From: Actinernus sp. WN-2022
Taxonomy: Eukaryota; Cnidaria; Anthozoa; Actiniaria; Actinernidae
Assembly: GCA_030867875.1 (NCBI GenBank)
Contig: JAOWCC010001589.1
Coordinates: 72,191,537-72,255,536 of the forward strand
Length of the DNA stretch: 64,000 nt
Reading direction: 5' to 3'
The notes beneath the pieces are model-generated. The model saw only the letters and a list, made by a program, of their open reading frames with translations, was not told the DNA's origin and searched no databases. Position numbers and translations under genes: made by a program. Positions 10,128-21,600 of this stretch are shown here, piece after piece. Position 1 is the stretch's first letter, and every line of letters begins with the position of its first letter.

Positions 10128-11559
10128 CGGTGTCCCAGGAAATTTGCTCCCCCGTAAATTTGCACTCCCCGCTGCAAATTTCCTAGGATATTTTCTAGGA
10201 TATTTGCACCCCCCGGAGCAAATACTTTTTGCCTAGGAAATTTGCACCCTTAACAAATTTGCACCCCCGTGTCTTGCTTTTCTTACTCTTAACTACTTAA
10301 GGTGATTTGAACTGAGCCGCGCCAATTATTTAGCATTCTTACCGAAAATTTGCACTCCCCGTATCGATCTTGCGTTTTCTTACTCTTAACTACTTAAGGT
10401 GATTTGAATTGAGCACCAATTATTTAGCATAGCATTCCTACCAAAACCTTTGCATTCCCGCGTATCTTGTAAGGTGATTTGAATTGAACTCCAATGGTAC
10501 CCTGACGCTCTGTCATGAATTGCGATCGTTCTTCAAATCCTTCACATTAGACTGCGGAGTCGCGGAGTCGCGGAGCCACTATTTTTGTAGGGTATTCGAT
10601 AGTTACCTAGTGTTCTTATCGAAACCTCACGGTTTCTGTCATAGCCCCTTGAGTGATGTTTATTTTGAAATTGGTTTGCTTTGTAAACAAATGACGCTTT
10701 GCAACGCTTGCGCACTCGTGAATAGCGGGCCACTGAATAGGGCTGCCGCGCCGCAAAGTACCGACCCGATGGGACGGAAATCTTAAACTAATCTCTACAA
10801 TTTGCGTAAAATGCTCTTAAAATCCAAACCGAATTAATCGAATGTTGCTGGATACGGTTATTAGTTTTACCCAAATTCCGTGTTACAATTTCGTATTTAA
10901 GTTTTGAATGATACTACTACCGTTCAGATTTTGTTGCCTCGCTATGATAAAAACTCTAGAGGCCACGATATTATAAAAAGTTTGAACGCAGGTGATATCT
11001 ACAAATTTTGATGCTTATATATATGCAATACTAATACTGCGTTTAGATGTAGATTTACACTTTGTTTAAAAAATATTTTTGAGCAAAAGAGTTTATATAG
11101 TAAAAGAAAGTCAACTGATGAAAACCATGGAAAACCTCGGAACTGGATGCTCTTTCAGCTTTGAATGTACATATTACACAGAATAAATAACTTATTGAAG
11201 AAGTTTACTGTGCGTAAATTGATTATTATGTACGGTAATCGGCTCCGGTTTGCAAACCGAAGTCCTAGCTGAAGCTTGGCTGATTGAAAGCGAGAACTGA
11301 TTATCCACAAACTTGTATTCTACAAAGCAAGGTTATAGATTAGTTCTGCTATCATTAAATGACTTATTCCTGAGTAAGGCTAAGAAACGTCTGAATTCGA
11401 ACAAATCACTTAAATCCGGTATTTTTTGTCAATTATTTTTTTAGGGAATTTGCACCCCCACACAGGGGAGTACAAATTTCCTAAGGGGGTGAAAATTTAC
11501 TAGGAAATTTGCACTGGGGAGTGAAAAATTCTGGAGGTACAAATTTCCTGTGACACCGG
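10128..11559. mobile_element. ~1.4-kb TIR element built from AAATTTGCACCCC motifs
   Basis: The ends CCGGTGTCCCAGGAAATTTG and its inverse (to 11559, one mismatch) define the element. The subterminal 150 bp on the left and 110 bp on the right are arrays of AAATTTGCACCCC and TAGGAAATTTGCA on both strands. No transposase frame is visible; two overlapping frames near 10500-10780 on opposite strands look like chance. Confidence 0.75.
10262..10490. repeat. Tandem repeat, ~118-bp unit, about two copies
   Basis: The block TTCTTACTCTTAACTACTTA, then AAGGTGATTTGAA and CCAATTATTTAGCAT, recurs at 10284 and 10378, with a third partial at ~10468. It lies inside the AAATTTGCACCCC element. Confidence 0.7.
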
Positions 11560-11633
11560 AAGAAGTTGTAAAACTGAAGCAAAATGTCGGTGTGAATATT
11601 ATTAACAAATTATCGTATGGTTTTCTTGTGCAA

Positions 11634-12665
11634 TCACGCCGGGCCCAGATAGGCGTTAAAACGCTCTTTTAAACATTTAGTTTCGTCTTATTTAAGTCAT
11701 TCTCCGTGAAACTTCGCATATCAGCTGGGACAATTAAGCACAACATTTTTATAGCAAATTTGTTATAAAATATTGTTTTATGACGTCACATTCGATGACG
11801 TCACTAAATAGCAATTTCAAAAGTTTAACATGGTCATAATTTGTATAGTAGATTTCAAAGAGCTGTCCAAGAGGAGATGAATGCCGCAGACCGTTTGTCA
11901 ATACGACAAAAGAGATATCACGTGTTAAGTAAATTTCAAGTGCCCCTCCCCCCCCCCCCCCCTGAACCAGACTTACAGTTAAAACATATATGTAATACCG
12001 TTGGTTGAAATTCTTGCTATTTTGCTTTAAGTTAAGTCAACTTCTTATGAAATACTAGGCTAGATGTGGTGGTAAATCGTATCGTTTTATATTTTTGAAT
12101 TTCAATCTTATGATGAAGATATTGGCAGCTGTTAAAAAACATGACGTCCTGCTGGATGACGTCATTGAAACAGGTTTTGCAGCATTGTGAAGGATTGAAA
12201 GAAGCTTGAGGTGGAAATGTGTTTTTAATTATTCCTAATTCACTAAGAGATCTACCTGACAGCTTAATGGTACGTTTTAGCAGCAAGCATATTAAAATAT
12301 TTGATTATATTTAATTTCTGGGAACCGGGGGAACTTCTCCTTTGCCAGCAGGTCGATATCACATTTTAAAAAAATCATATCTCTGCTAATTTATATCGTA
12401 GTGACAAACGATTTTCAGCATTGACGACTTCTCGAATACCTCTACCAAATCCCCTATGTAAAGAAAGTTGATTCGACAATTTTGAAAAATCAAGATTATG
12501 ACGTCATTGATTGTGACGTCATCAAATTAATTTTAGCCTCTGGATTCCCATAAAAAAAATTGCCCTATTATCCCAGACTTCCTGTGATGTTTCATGAAGA
12601 ATGATGAAGAGAAAGTGAAACAATGTTTAAATGAGCGTTTTCACCCCCATCTGGGCCCAGCGTGA
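11634..12665. mobile_element. ~1-kb TIR element with many TGACGTCA sites
   Basis: TCACGCCGGGCCCAGAT at the left is matched in inverse by ATCTGGGCCCAGCGTGA at the right, and the pair extends through AAAACGCTC...TTTAAACAT to ~42 bp. The interior has repeated GATGACGTCA words (around 11780-11810, 12140-12165, 12495-12525). A 16-base C run sits at 11949-11965. No transposase frame. Similar interior sequence appears at 32935-33110. Confidence 0.7.
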
Positions 12666-12894
12666 ATTCCGGATTAATTTGAACGAGTTTTTCAAGGAAT
12701 AAAAAAATTGAATGATTACCTCTATACTGATACAACACTAAAGACAACATTATTAAATACTTAAATAATAAACAATTACTTCATAAAATGGATCGGATGG
12801 AACTGATGCCAGTTCGGTAATGAATACTATAAACTAACTAGATCTATTACCATGCAGAAGTCCATGTCTTTATGGATACAAAATGCCATGCTCG

Positions 12895-13026
12895 CACCGC
12901 GGCAAAACGTTGTGCTCCACTGGCCGAAAGAACGAAGACTCTGGTTTCAAATACAAATTTCCGAGGACAAACTTCCGAGGCTCTGGGCTCATAAAAAGCG
13001 CATGCACGTGACGTTTTGCCGTTGTC
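12895..13026. mobile_element. MITE, CACCGCGGCAAAACGTT family, short copy
   Basis: The left end CACCGCGGCAAAACGTTGTG and right end CACGTGACGTTTTGCCG form an imperfect TIR. It is an internally deleted relative of 32567-32909 and shares CTGGCCGAAAGAACGAAG with it. Confidence 0.65.
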
Positions 13027-13268
13027 ATAAGGTTGTAGGCTCACCGCACGACTAATCAGCCCCTAGCCTGGGGGTTCTCGGGACATGTCCCCCTCCCCCC
13101 TCGGGAATATTTAGCCAGTTAGATTCTCGCAAATGCCTTCTCTTTCACTTTTAGGTCATGTTTGAAATTCTAAATATTTCATGGATGTGTTTCTCTATTA
13201 CTTTATATTATCGTCTTTAATAACCAGGGGCTATGCCCCTGGTTATTCGTTTAATAAGAGGTATTTAC

Positions 13269-13441
13269 AGAAGTTATATAGACCCATTCGAAAAATGGCG
13301 TCCAATTTAATTAACTATTGTTTAGTACTGACTAGCCTCGCTTACACGTTCAAAAGCTTTTGTGTGGACTGACTAGCCTCGTGTTAACGTTACCAGGACA
13401 ATAGCTTTTTAAATTGGACGCCATTTTTCGAATGGGTCTAT
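13269..13441. mobile_element. Foldback MITE
   Basis: TAGACCCATTCGAAAAATGG and onward to AATTTA (31 bp) is matched in inverse at 13410-13441. TA/TATA flanks suggest a Tc1/mariner-like MITE. GACTAGCCTCG occurs twice inside. Confidence 0.75.
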
Positions 13442-13783
13442 ACTACTGAGTTGACAGGTCTGTAAAATGCTGTGCGCGTTCCGGTTAGTGGTAGAAATCG
13501 AGGAAGCAATTTTAAATGATCCTCAATGGTTTTTGTACAGAAACTCGACACATCGCAGAAACGGGCCGGGGGTTAAGATAATGGTTTTATTAGTCGAGAC
13601 ATGAAGCCAATTAAATTTGGGGCTGGTCCGTGGTAAGAACTTAAAAATCGAAGTTTGTACATTTTTGAATAAATGCTTTGAAGTTCAAATTTCGAATAAA
13701 TTTCCAAATGACGCGTGCAAGCGTTTTGAAGACATGTCTACCGAGTTTATACTTAGTGCTGGCAACTAGAGAGCATATTAAAG

Positions 13784-13996
13784 TAAGAGAGGAAATCTCC
13801 CATACGCGTGCCTGTGCGATGATAATGTCGAATAAGATCTATTTTTAGTAACCGGAAGCAGCTGAGATCGTGCGACAATCTCATGGCGGGAAATGTTATC
13901 GAGCGCTCGCGCACTTTGCTTAAGCTGCTTCCGGCTAATAAAAAATGTTCGACATTATCATCATCGCACACCCCGCGCTACAAGATTCCCTCTCTT
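13784..13996. mobile_element. Foldback MITE with interrupted arms
   Basis: AAGAGAGG, then GTGCGATGATAATGTCGAA and CCGGAAGCAGCT on the left are matched in inverse on the right with small indels. Arms are ~90 bp. Confidence 0.65.
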
Positions 13997-14381
13997 GGTG
14001 CTGGCCAATACAGAACGGAGGAAAGGACTTGGTTCTAATGATATGCACACATACTGCATCATGGGTAGTACTTTGTGTAGACAGGTGTGAACTCGCAACA
14101 TAACGTCTCGCGCTGAGTGAAGGAGAAATGGTTGTCTGTCTCTAGAAACTAGACGAAATTACCACATCTAGACATACGTATTCAAAGCATTTGTCAGTAA
14201 CCTTTATCAAGCTTTTATATCAAACCAAAACGTGAAAATGGCGGTTGCCATTGAAGGATTATCATGGCATCGTGCACCTCACCACTTTGAATTCCTTCTG
14301 ATAACGACGGCCGGTATAGAATAGAGAATAGAGGAATTGGTTTTGATCCTTTTATTAGAAAAAAACTGGACGCCATACGAC

Positions 14382-14824
14382 ACCCCATTCCAATATGGCG
14401 TATACACGGCCGGAGCGTTGGGGCGGGACACGAAAACGAGGGTAGTTAGGCGGAAGTCGATGTCAAGAAGGCCATGAGGCGGGAATTTCGCGCAAGTTTT
14501 AAAGTGAGTTTGTTTTTCCGAGAGGGTTGGAATAAGTAGATTTTATCCCCAGAGAGTTAGAAAATATGGCGGATATTCAGGCTATCGTTTTCACTGAAGA
14601 ATATATCCCTCAGTGAAAATGATAGCCTGAATATCCGCCATATTTTCTAACTCTCTGGGGATAAAATCTACTTATTCCAACCCTCTCGGAAAAACAAACT
14701 CACTTCAAAACTTGCGCGAAATTCCCGCCTCATGACCTTCTTGACATCGACTTCCGCCTAACTACCCTCGTTTTCGTGTCCCGCCCCAACGCTCCGACCG
14801 TGTATCCGCCATATTGGAATGGGG
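14382..14824. repeat. 443-bp near-perfect palindrome (foldback element)
   Basis: The left arm (14382-14597) and right arm (14610-14824) are each ~215 bp, separated by only ~12 bp, and differ at a handful of positions. The outer ends begin ACCCCATTCCAATATGG. TACGAC occurs 5' of the left end and 3 bp beyond the right end, a possible target duplication. As RNA this would fold into one long hairpin. No coding content. Confidence 0.85.
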
Positions 14825-15131
14825 TATATACGACTCTGTTTCCGTGATGCACTGCCACTAGAATGCATGCAGTTTTTCCTCGTTTCTATAATGGACTATT
14901 ATTTTAATTTAAGCATTTTTCCTTTAATCACCTCTAAGGAGTCCACATATTTTCGCTCAAAATTTATGTGAAACAGCTGCTAGTAATACCCATACCACAG
15001 ACGTGAACGTATGATCCAAGGTGATATAAATTATATGACACAACTTCTCCACTTGCCTACCCAATCACAGATAGCATTTCAAAATGTTGACCAGTCAAAC
15101 GGCTCGTATCATTTCAATGTTGGCAAGATAT

Positions 15132-15617
15132 TCACTTGACAAGAATGTATCCAAAAGCTACGATAACTTTATCTCCTCTGTTGCAGTTAATTCTACATAT
15201 GTTTCCACAGGGAGAACTGAAAACAGAGCCAAACCCAATAAAACTGTCCGGCGAATTGCAGTCATTCTCCTGATTCGCTAAGATGCCAATTCGAACTCTT
15301 CCCAAACTGTTGAACCCTTCTCGATTGCAATTGCTTTGAAACGACGAGCCATCAATCAATTGAAGCCAGGTATTTCGACCAACATTGAAACTCTTGTACG
15401 TGTTGTCAGCTATGACGTCGTACAGTGATGAGCTCGAGAAAGGTATTGACAACCAGCGCAAAGTGTTTCCAACTTTCAAGCCAACGCACAGTTTCTCAAG
15501 TGAGACACCCCAGTATGTTGATAGTTTGGTCTCGTTGTTGTCAAAACCGGTTTTTCCTGCTGATGGGTTAAAGGTGAGCTTGTTTGACCAGTACCCTGAA
15601 GCATAGGCAAACGTTGC
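15132..15617 (-). CDS. Terminal exon: fibrinogen-like domain
   Basis: The acceptor is CAATTTCTAG just before 15617. The frame opens ATFAYASGYWSNKLTF, continues through GKTGFDNNETKLSTYW, GLKVGNTLRWL, GRNTWLQLIDGSS, CNREGFNS, RIGILANQENDCN and ends VAFGYILVK then TGA at 15132. It gives 161 residues in one open exon. These motifs belong to a divergent fibrinogen-related C-terminal domain that I associate with cnidarian secreted proteins. Start codons inside it are irrelevant, since it is entered by splicing at phase 0. Confidence 0.9.
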   Translation of the reverse strand, partial: ATFAYASGYWSNKLTFNPSAGKTGFDNNETKLSTYWGVSLEKLCVGLKVGNTLRWLSIPFSSSSLYDVIADNTYKSFNVGRNTWLQLIDGSSFQSNCNREGFNSLGRVRIGILANQENDCNSPDSFIGFGSVFSSPCGNICRINCNRGDKVIVAFGYILVK

Positions 15618-18600
15618 CTAGAAATTGAAAATGGAGGTTTCTCGTCTGAGCTGGGCATTATAACGTTTAAACAATTTACAGAGGACTGTATACACTGTGT
15701 CTAAGAGCGTATTTCATATGAATGTGAAAAACTGTGAACCATATGCATAATCTTAATTAGCCTCCTCCGCAGGCATCTAGTAAGAAATAGTAAGAAGCGG
15801 TCACCCTGTGGCCGGACATGTGGGCGCACGAGGAACCCTGGGGCAAGTTTTCTTCCTTTTCGTTCCCAGTCTTCCCAAGTCCACAGGGTTCCCAACCTTA
15901 CTATTTCTTACTAACTAGAGATGCCTGCGGAGGAGGCTAAATCTTAATCAACATGATCGATCTATACTTAATAGAGGTCATTTTGCCGTGCTCTGTCCTC
16001 TGATAGATGCACAGATGACGTCACAATAGGGGCGGATCCAGGATTTTGTGAAAATGGGGGTTGAGCGATTCATAAGAGGGTTGCAAAATAAATTAATCTA
16101 GAGACTCTGAAATGCTATTTACAGTGATCTCCATGAGTCATACTCCCTGAACCAATCCCCTGGATGCGCCTCTACACAACGTGACGAGAACAAAGAAGTG
16201 CGCCACGAGACGCAGTCGAGTGGTGTGACTGTCGTCCTCGTCACGTTGTGGCGTCATCTGTGCATCTATGAGAGGTCAGACCCATGGCAGAATGACATGT
16301 ATTGTTTTATAAAATAACTCGTATAGCAAGAAGCAGGAGGATGCAAATTATTTATACAAAACATGACGTCATCGGTACTCTAATAGAGATCTTACGCAAC
16401 GGCAGGATGGCAACGTATAGGGCGACGGTACAAAACAGCGGTCTTAATTATAAAATAAAATAACTGCACGTGAAAATGTATGTAGTCGTCTACATATATG
16501 TTGACATTTGACTCGATATGATTATGCTGATCTATTCAGCTTATGATTGCGTTAGACCTTCGGTGAAGTCAAGGCGAATTGGAGTTTTGTTCTTCTCTTG
16601 GAACTACCCCTTCCCCCAAAAAAAGTCCTTTTCCCCCTCCCCCGCATGCGAGCGTCATTTTTGGTTCGCGCCCAATACCTGAAATAGGTCTACTTATTTC
16701 AAAGAATGAAAACACAGAGAGAGTGTTATTGGTAAGAGGGAGTTGTCAGGGGAAAATGAAAGCCGGGATTGGTCGGTAACAATGCAGAAAATATTTTTTC
16801 CACATTACCAGTCAATGACAATACAAATGCGCCAACACTTCCTACTTTTTTCTCGTGTTACGTTGCAGTTTGTGAGACTTACCTTGCTGCCATCTGTTTT
16901 CATGACCAGCGTCCATCCCCCACTTCCACAAATGCTTGACATATGACAGTATACGTCTGATTGCTTGGTGTCGACCTCAAATGTGTAAGCCATATTCTTC
17001 CGGTAGCTAAAGATAATATTCACAAAGTTGTATCAGTGTTGTTTTGAAATACTTATATCATTAGATATATGTAATGTCGTGAAAAATTAATCCCGGACGG
17101 TTCTGCCTTAGCATGCCACAATGTGATAATTTTCAGCTATAATAATTGCAAATTGAGAATTTTTTTTAATGTTTTATAATAATAATAATAGTAATAATAA
17201 TAATGACATTTGTATAGCGCATATACATAAATGTTCTATGCGCTTGACAACTACATGTACTAAATATTGTGATGTAAAGTGGTAAGCTGTACTAAATACT
17301 GTACTAAATAAGTGTAAATATAAATATGTGCGCATAAATTACATTCAGCTAAAAACAAGACTGATTATGGTGTAAAGATTATAGGTAGGTCAATAGTTGA
17401 GAACTTGAGGTTCAGCAAGCAAGACACCCTACTTTCCTTTCCCTCCCCCCACCCCAACCCCCCAACCCATACCAAAACCCCACACCGCGGCAAAACGTCA
17501 CGCGCATGCGTTTTTGACGAGCCGGTCGCGCGCCAGTCTCTTCAGATGAGGTCTGGGTACAAGACTGGTCGCGCGCGCGTTTCTCGAATTTCCCACCGAA
17601 TCCAAAAGAAAACTACGTACGCGTATTTACGTGAATTGTCTCGCGAAAAATAAGAAAACTACTTATTAGCTAAGACTTTAATAGGTTGATGTTTTCTTAA
17701 TTTGTAATTCACTGACTGTGAATTTACTAACTTATAAAATTATTTACTAAATCAATTTTAAGACCTCGGAAACTTGTATTTCCAGTACTCAGTACCTCAA
17801 CCCACACCGCGGCAAAACGTTATGGTCCGCTGGCTGATAACAACGGATTCTCTTGGGAGGAGATTAATTGCCGTAATACCGATTTGGTGAATTTTCGGAG
17901 TGCTTAAACTGTAATTGTTAGTTAATAATTTTCTAACTTTGTAAACTCACAGCTAACTTGTACTAATGGACGCCATGTACAAGACAACTAAGTATTCAGT
18001 AATGTCTAGTCAGTAGTCACGTAAACCGTGAAAGAAAACACTGGACAACATATCCTCATTCTAGAATTACCAATAATCAGTAATTGGCTTTTGCTCTTCA
18101 ATTATCAATAATCGCTTATTCTGGAACACAAATTAAACAATGACATTCTTAAAACCAGTCAACAATTGTCCAAATCCGAACGGCGGTAGACGCGCTTAGT
18201 GTAGTGGTCGTGACGCCTGCACTGCCAAGCACAACACGCAAACGATTACGAGTTCAAGCCCGAGTAGGAGCGCTCAAAAAACGTTATCCTCTCGTTTACC
18301 TTCTCTTCTTGTTACCTGTGAACCCTAGCTCTAGTGAGTGAGAACCCGTCGTTTACCCGCGAACTCGTCCGATGGTTAGGGTTCGGTTTATGGTTCGGGT
18401 TAGGATTTGTCGTAATATTACCAATAATCGGTATTTCAAGCGTGTTTGCCATTTACTGATTATTGGTAATTGTAGAGCGAGGATGCGTTGAACTGGAAGG
18501 ATGCTCGCGCTGCGCTCATCAAAATCGCATGCGCACGACGTTTTGCCGCGATATGGTGGTAACCAACTGTCTATCAGCGAGTCAACCCAATCTTGTAACC

Positions 18601-21600
18601 AGACCGAACCAGACCCCATTTGTTTCTGGAAGAATCCGATTCCGGAAGTCCACGAATCACGGACTTCCGGTGACTCGGTGAGATCTAGGTGGTTTTAGTT
18701 TGGATTTGGAAGTTTTAGAAGTTCGCCCAGTTGTTTGATATAAATATTTTGCTTGCTAGTTTCAGGGCAAGCCTTAGGTAGTTTCTTTCATCTTCTGCTG
18801 TTTTTAGTGTGGATTTCACGGTTTTATTTTAAATTCATGCATCAGGCACGTCTTTGTTTATCGTTCAAGCATGTTATGGCCTGGTTCGGGTAAAATCGAG
18901 CACAGTCGAGTACAGTAAGTACGCCAAGTTTCTCACGATAATAGATATCGCCATTCCTGGCTACCTTAAGTGGCTTGTGTGCAGTAAAACATGTCACGTG
19001 GTCTGTCACGTGACTTATACGACGAAATCAGTAAATCAAATCAAAAACGCGGCTCCGATTTTAACAGAAACAGTGAGGATAATGAGTGGATGTGGATATA
19101 GATCGTTTATTATAATTACCGTACTTACAGTATAACTGAATTAATAAGGTTCACAATTCTAAACATTAATTACGTATACTTATAAACTAATTCGATAAAA
19201 TGTTATGATACTAAAACTAACAGTTAAAAGCAGCTATTTTGCTAATTCAAGACCTGTGTACTAACTTAAATGATGTGAGTTATAGTGTTGAACACTAGAG
19301 TTAATGAAAGTGTTCCGGAATCGGTTTGGTTTACAAAGCGGAAGTGTGAAAGACCTCTTATACCGTAGTGTGACAGTCGGATTACTAAGGTTATGTGGTA
19401 ACAGATGATATAAATTAGCGTTGGGATTAGATATGATTTTACGAAAAAGAGTATGACATAGTTCAGATCTGCGATGATAAAGGCTAGTAAGGCCGGACAA
19501 AGCAAGAGCTTGTTCGTAAGGTAAGTTGTAGCCATAAAGAATACGCATTGCTCTTTTTTGTATGCGTTCTAAGGTAAGACTAAGGTATTCTGGTAAACTG
19601 TAATGAAATACTTGACAAGCGTAGAGTAAAATAGATTGTATACAAGCAACATAGGATTTAACTAGGTCCTTAGCTGGAACGTTTGCACGTTTTAATTGTG
19701 TTAAAAAATAAAGTCTCCTGGAAGCTTTCTTTATAATGTGATCAATGTGAAAGTTCCACTTTAAATCACTCTGAATTATTACACCGAGAATTTTAACAGA
19801 TTGTACAAGATCGACCAAGCAATTATTAATATATACATCGTTATGTACTTTTGGGGAACGTGAAAATGAAATACGGAGTTCTTTACATTTCTTTGGATGT
19901 AGTTGAAATTTCATTAGTCATTGACCACGCCTGTATTTCATTAATGAGTGTCTGTGCTGGATGTGATTAAGGTTAAAGCCTTTTACCAATTTCAGCTTAG
20001 AAAAGTTGACTACAATGTTTCGTTAACGAGTTCAGTATTAAGGCGAAAATATGCAAAATAGGTCACGTGACTTTTTGTACCCTTAATATTTCCTTATCTT
20101 TACATGATAGTCATGTTTTATAAGCGTGGTCTAAGGAATATCTCAGCTGGGTTACTTGCTCTATTCATATGTTATCGTCGCAACCGCATTTCACTTAAAT
20201 GATTTTCTCTGATTATGACGTCATCGATCACGTGATATGCCAATTATCCACTAAAAGGAATTTTAGGGCGCGTTCGATTGACCGTATTAGATAGAATAAT
20301 CTCTGGAAATCACTGATTCAGGCACATTTTGCACTATAAGCTACCAACGTTTGCTGAAATGTGATATTCAGGATACATTTAGTATTCCAGTGACTAAAAA
20401 TTCCCGATATAAGCGATTTGTAGTGATCATTCTGTGTATTCGTATTTCGGAATACGGTCAATCGAACGCACCCTAAGGTAGTCGATATTGGTAATATTGT
20501 GTGATTAGATTTTGTTTAAACTGTCGTTCCTGTTAGAAACATTTATTTACGGTAAATATACTTTCCGTTAAATGAATCAGGCCTTAACATGCTTGCGCGT
20601 TTAGCCTCGGTGCCATTCATCACTCATCAGATTCATGCACAAGAGGATTCACAGGGATCGAAATCCCGCTGAAATAGGCTTATATGTGCCCGATGACCAC
20701 ACAAACAGCAAATCAATAAACCGTAGAAGCAAGTCAAGGCATTTTTACTTACGAGTTTCTCGTATTTTAGCTCCTTGAAGGCTAGAGTTCGTTGCATTCC
20801 CATACAAACGCTTATATTTATGCGATCAGCGCCTGTGCATAAGTTTAGGAGATCGGAAAATGCCACTCCTGCCTATAGAACGCTTACGAACATTGTTGTT
20901 AATATGGGAATGTGCAGTGTTACCTATCTGTTACGGTAAATCCCTCGGTTATATTTGCTACTGCTGGTTGGGTTTGGTTTCTCGAATTCATGTACTGTGT
21001 GCGATTTGTGTTGGCGGTGAAGTGATTTGAACTAACGATAGGATGCAAGCATGATAATTTTTAGCGGCAACCATTTAGGTAAAATACAACGGTTTTTAGC
21101 ATTGTTCAGAACAGCCAATCAGAATACACAAAAATCGGATTCTTCCAGAGCCTCTTGCCAGAGCCCAATATTTACGTCGAGCATGCGCAGTAAGAAACAA
21201 ATGGGGTCTGAGTACGAGAGTGCGAGTCCACCTTACCTCGTTTGGGTGTAAATATCTTTGCACGACCCTACATTAACTGCAAAAAGAAAGCACATGTACA
21301 TGCTGTGGTTATAATCAAGAAGCAATCAGCAACGGGATGGAGCTCATTACCATATATTATATCCGTGATCCAACGTCTCGGCCGCTGCACTTTCCCTACA
21401 GATTGAGCTATTTTTAGAAATGTGTTTCCGGGTAACCGTCTTCTGACTCCGCTGTGGTCCGTACACGTTTGCCACCATTATCGAGATTAAGAATGATTTG
21501 TATTTCTTTGAGGTGATTTACTAACACTGCATTGTCCTGGTGATGGCTTGATTGGATTCTCAAAGTGAGGGCACGAGAACTCTCACGAGATCTGTTCTAA

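Larger units (their letters stand above)
18862..20594. mobile_element. AAGCATGTTAAGGCCTGGTTC family, copy B, carrying a LINE and a MITE
   Basis: The end near 18866 reads AAGCATGTTATGGCCTGGTTC and its inverse lies at ~20575-20594. The interior blocks of copy A (7467-8152) appear here in reverse order: GTCACGTGGTCTGTCACGTG at 18990, the GGCTCCG block, ATGCAAAATAGGTCACGTGA at ~20050, TGACGTCATCGATCACGTGA at ~20218. A truncated LINE (19150-19985) and a 208-bp MITE (20266-20473) account for the extra length. Confidence 0.65.

Noticed and set aside
20753..20832. Possible linking exon of the secreted-protein gene (acceptor ATGCACAG, donor CTC|GTAAGT, open at phase 1)
   Set aside because: It would leave at phase 0, whereas the next exon at 17006 needs phase 2, and it has only one cysteine and no similarity to the expected linker.
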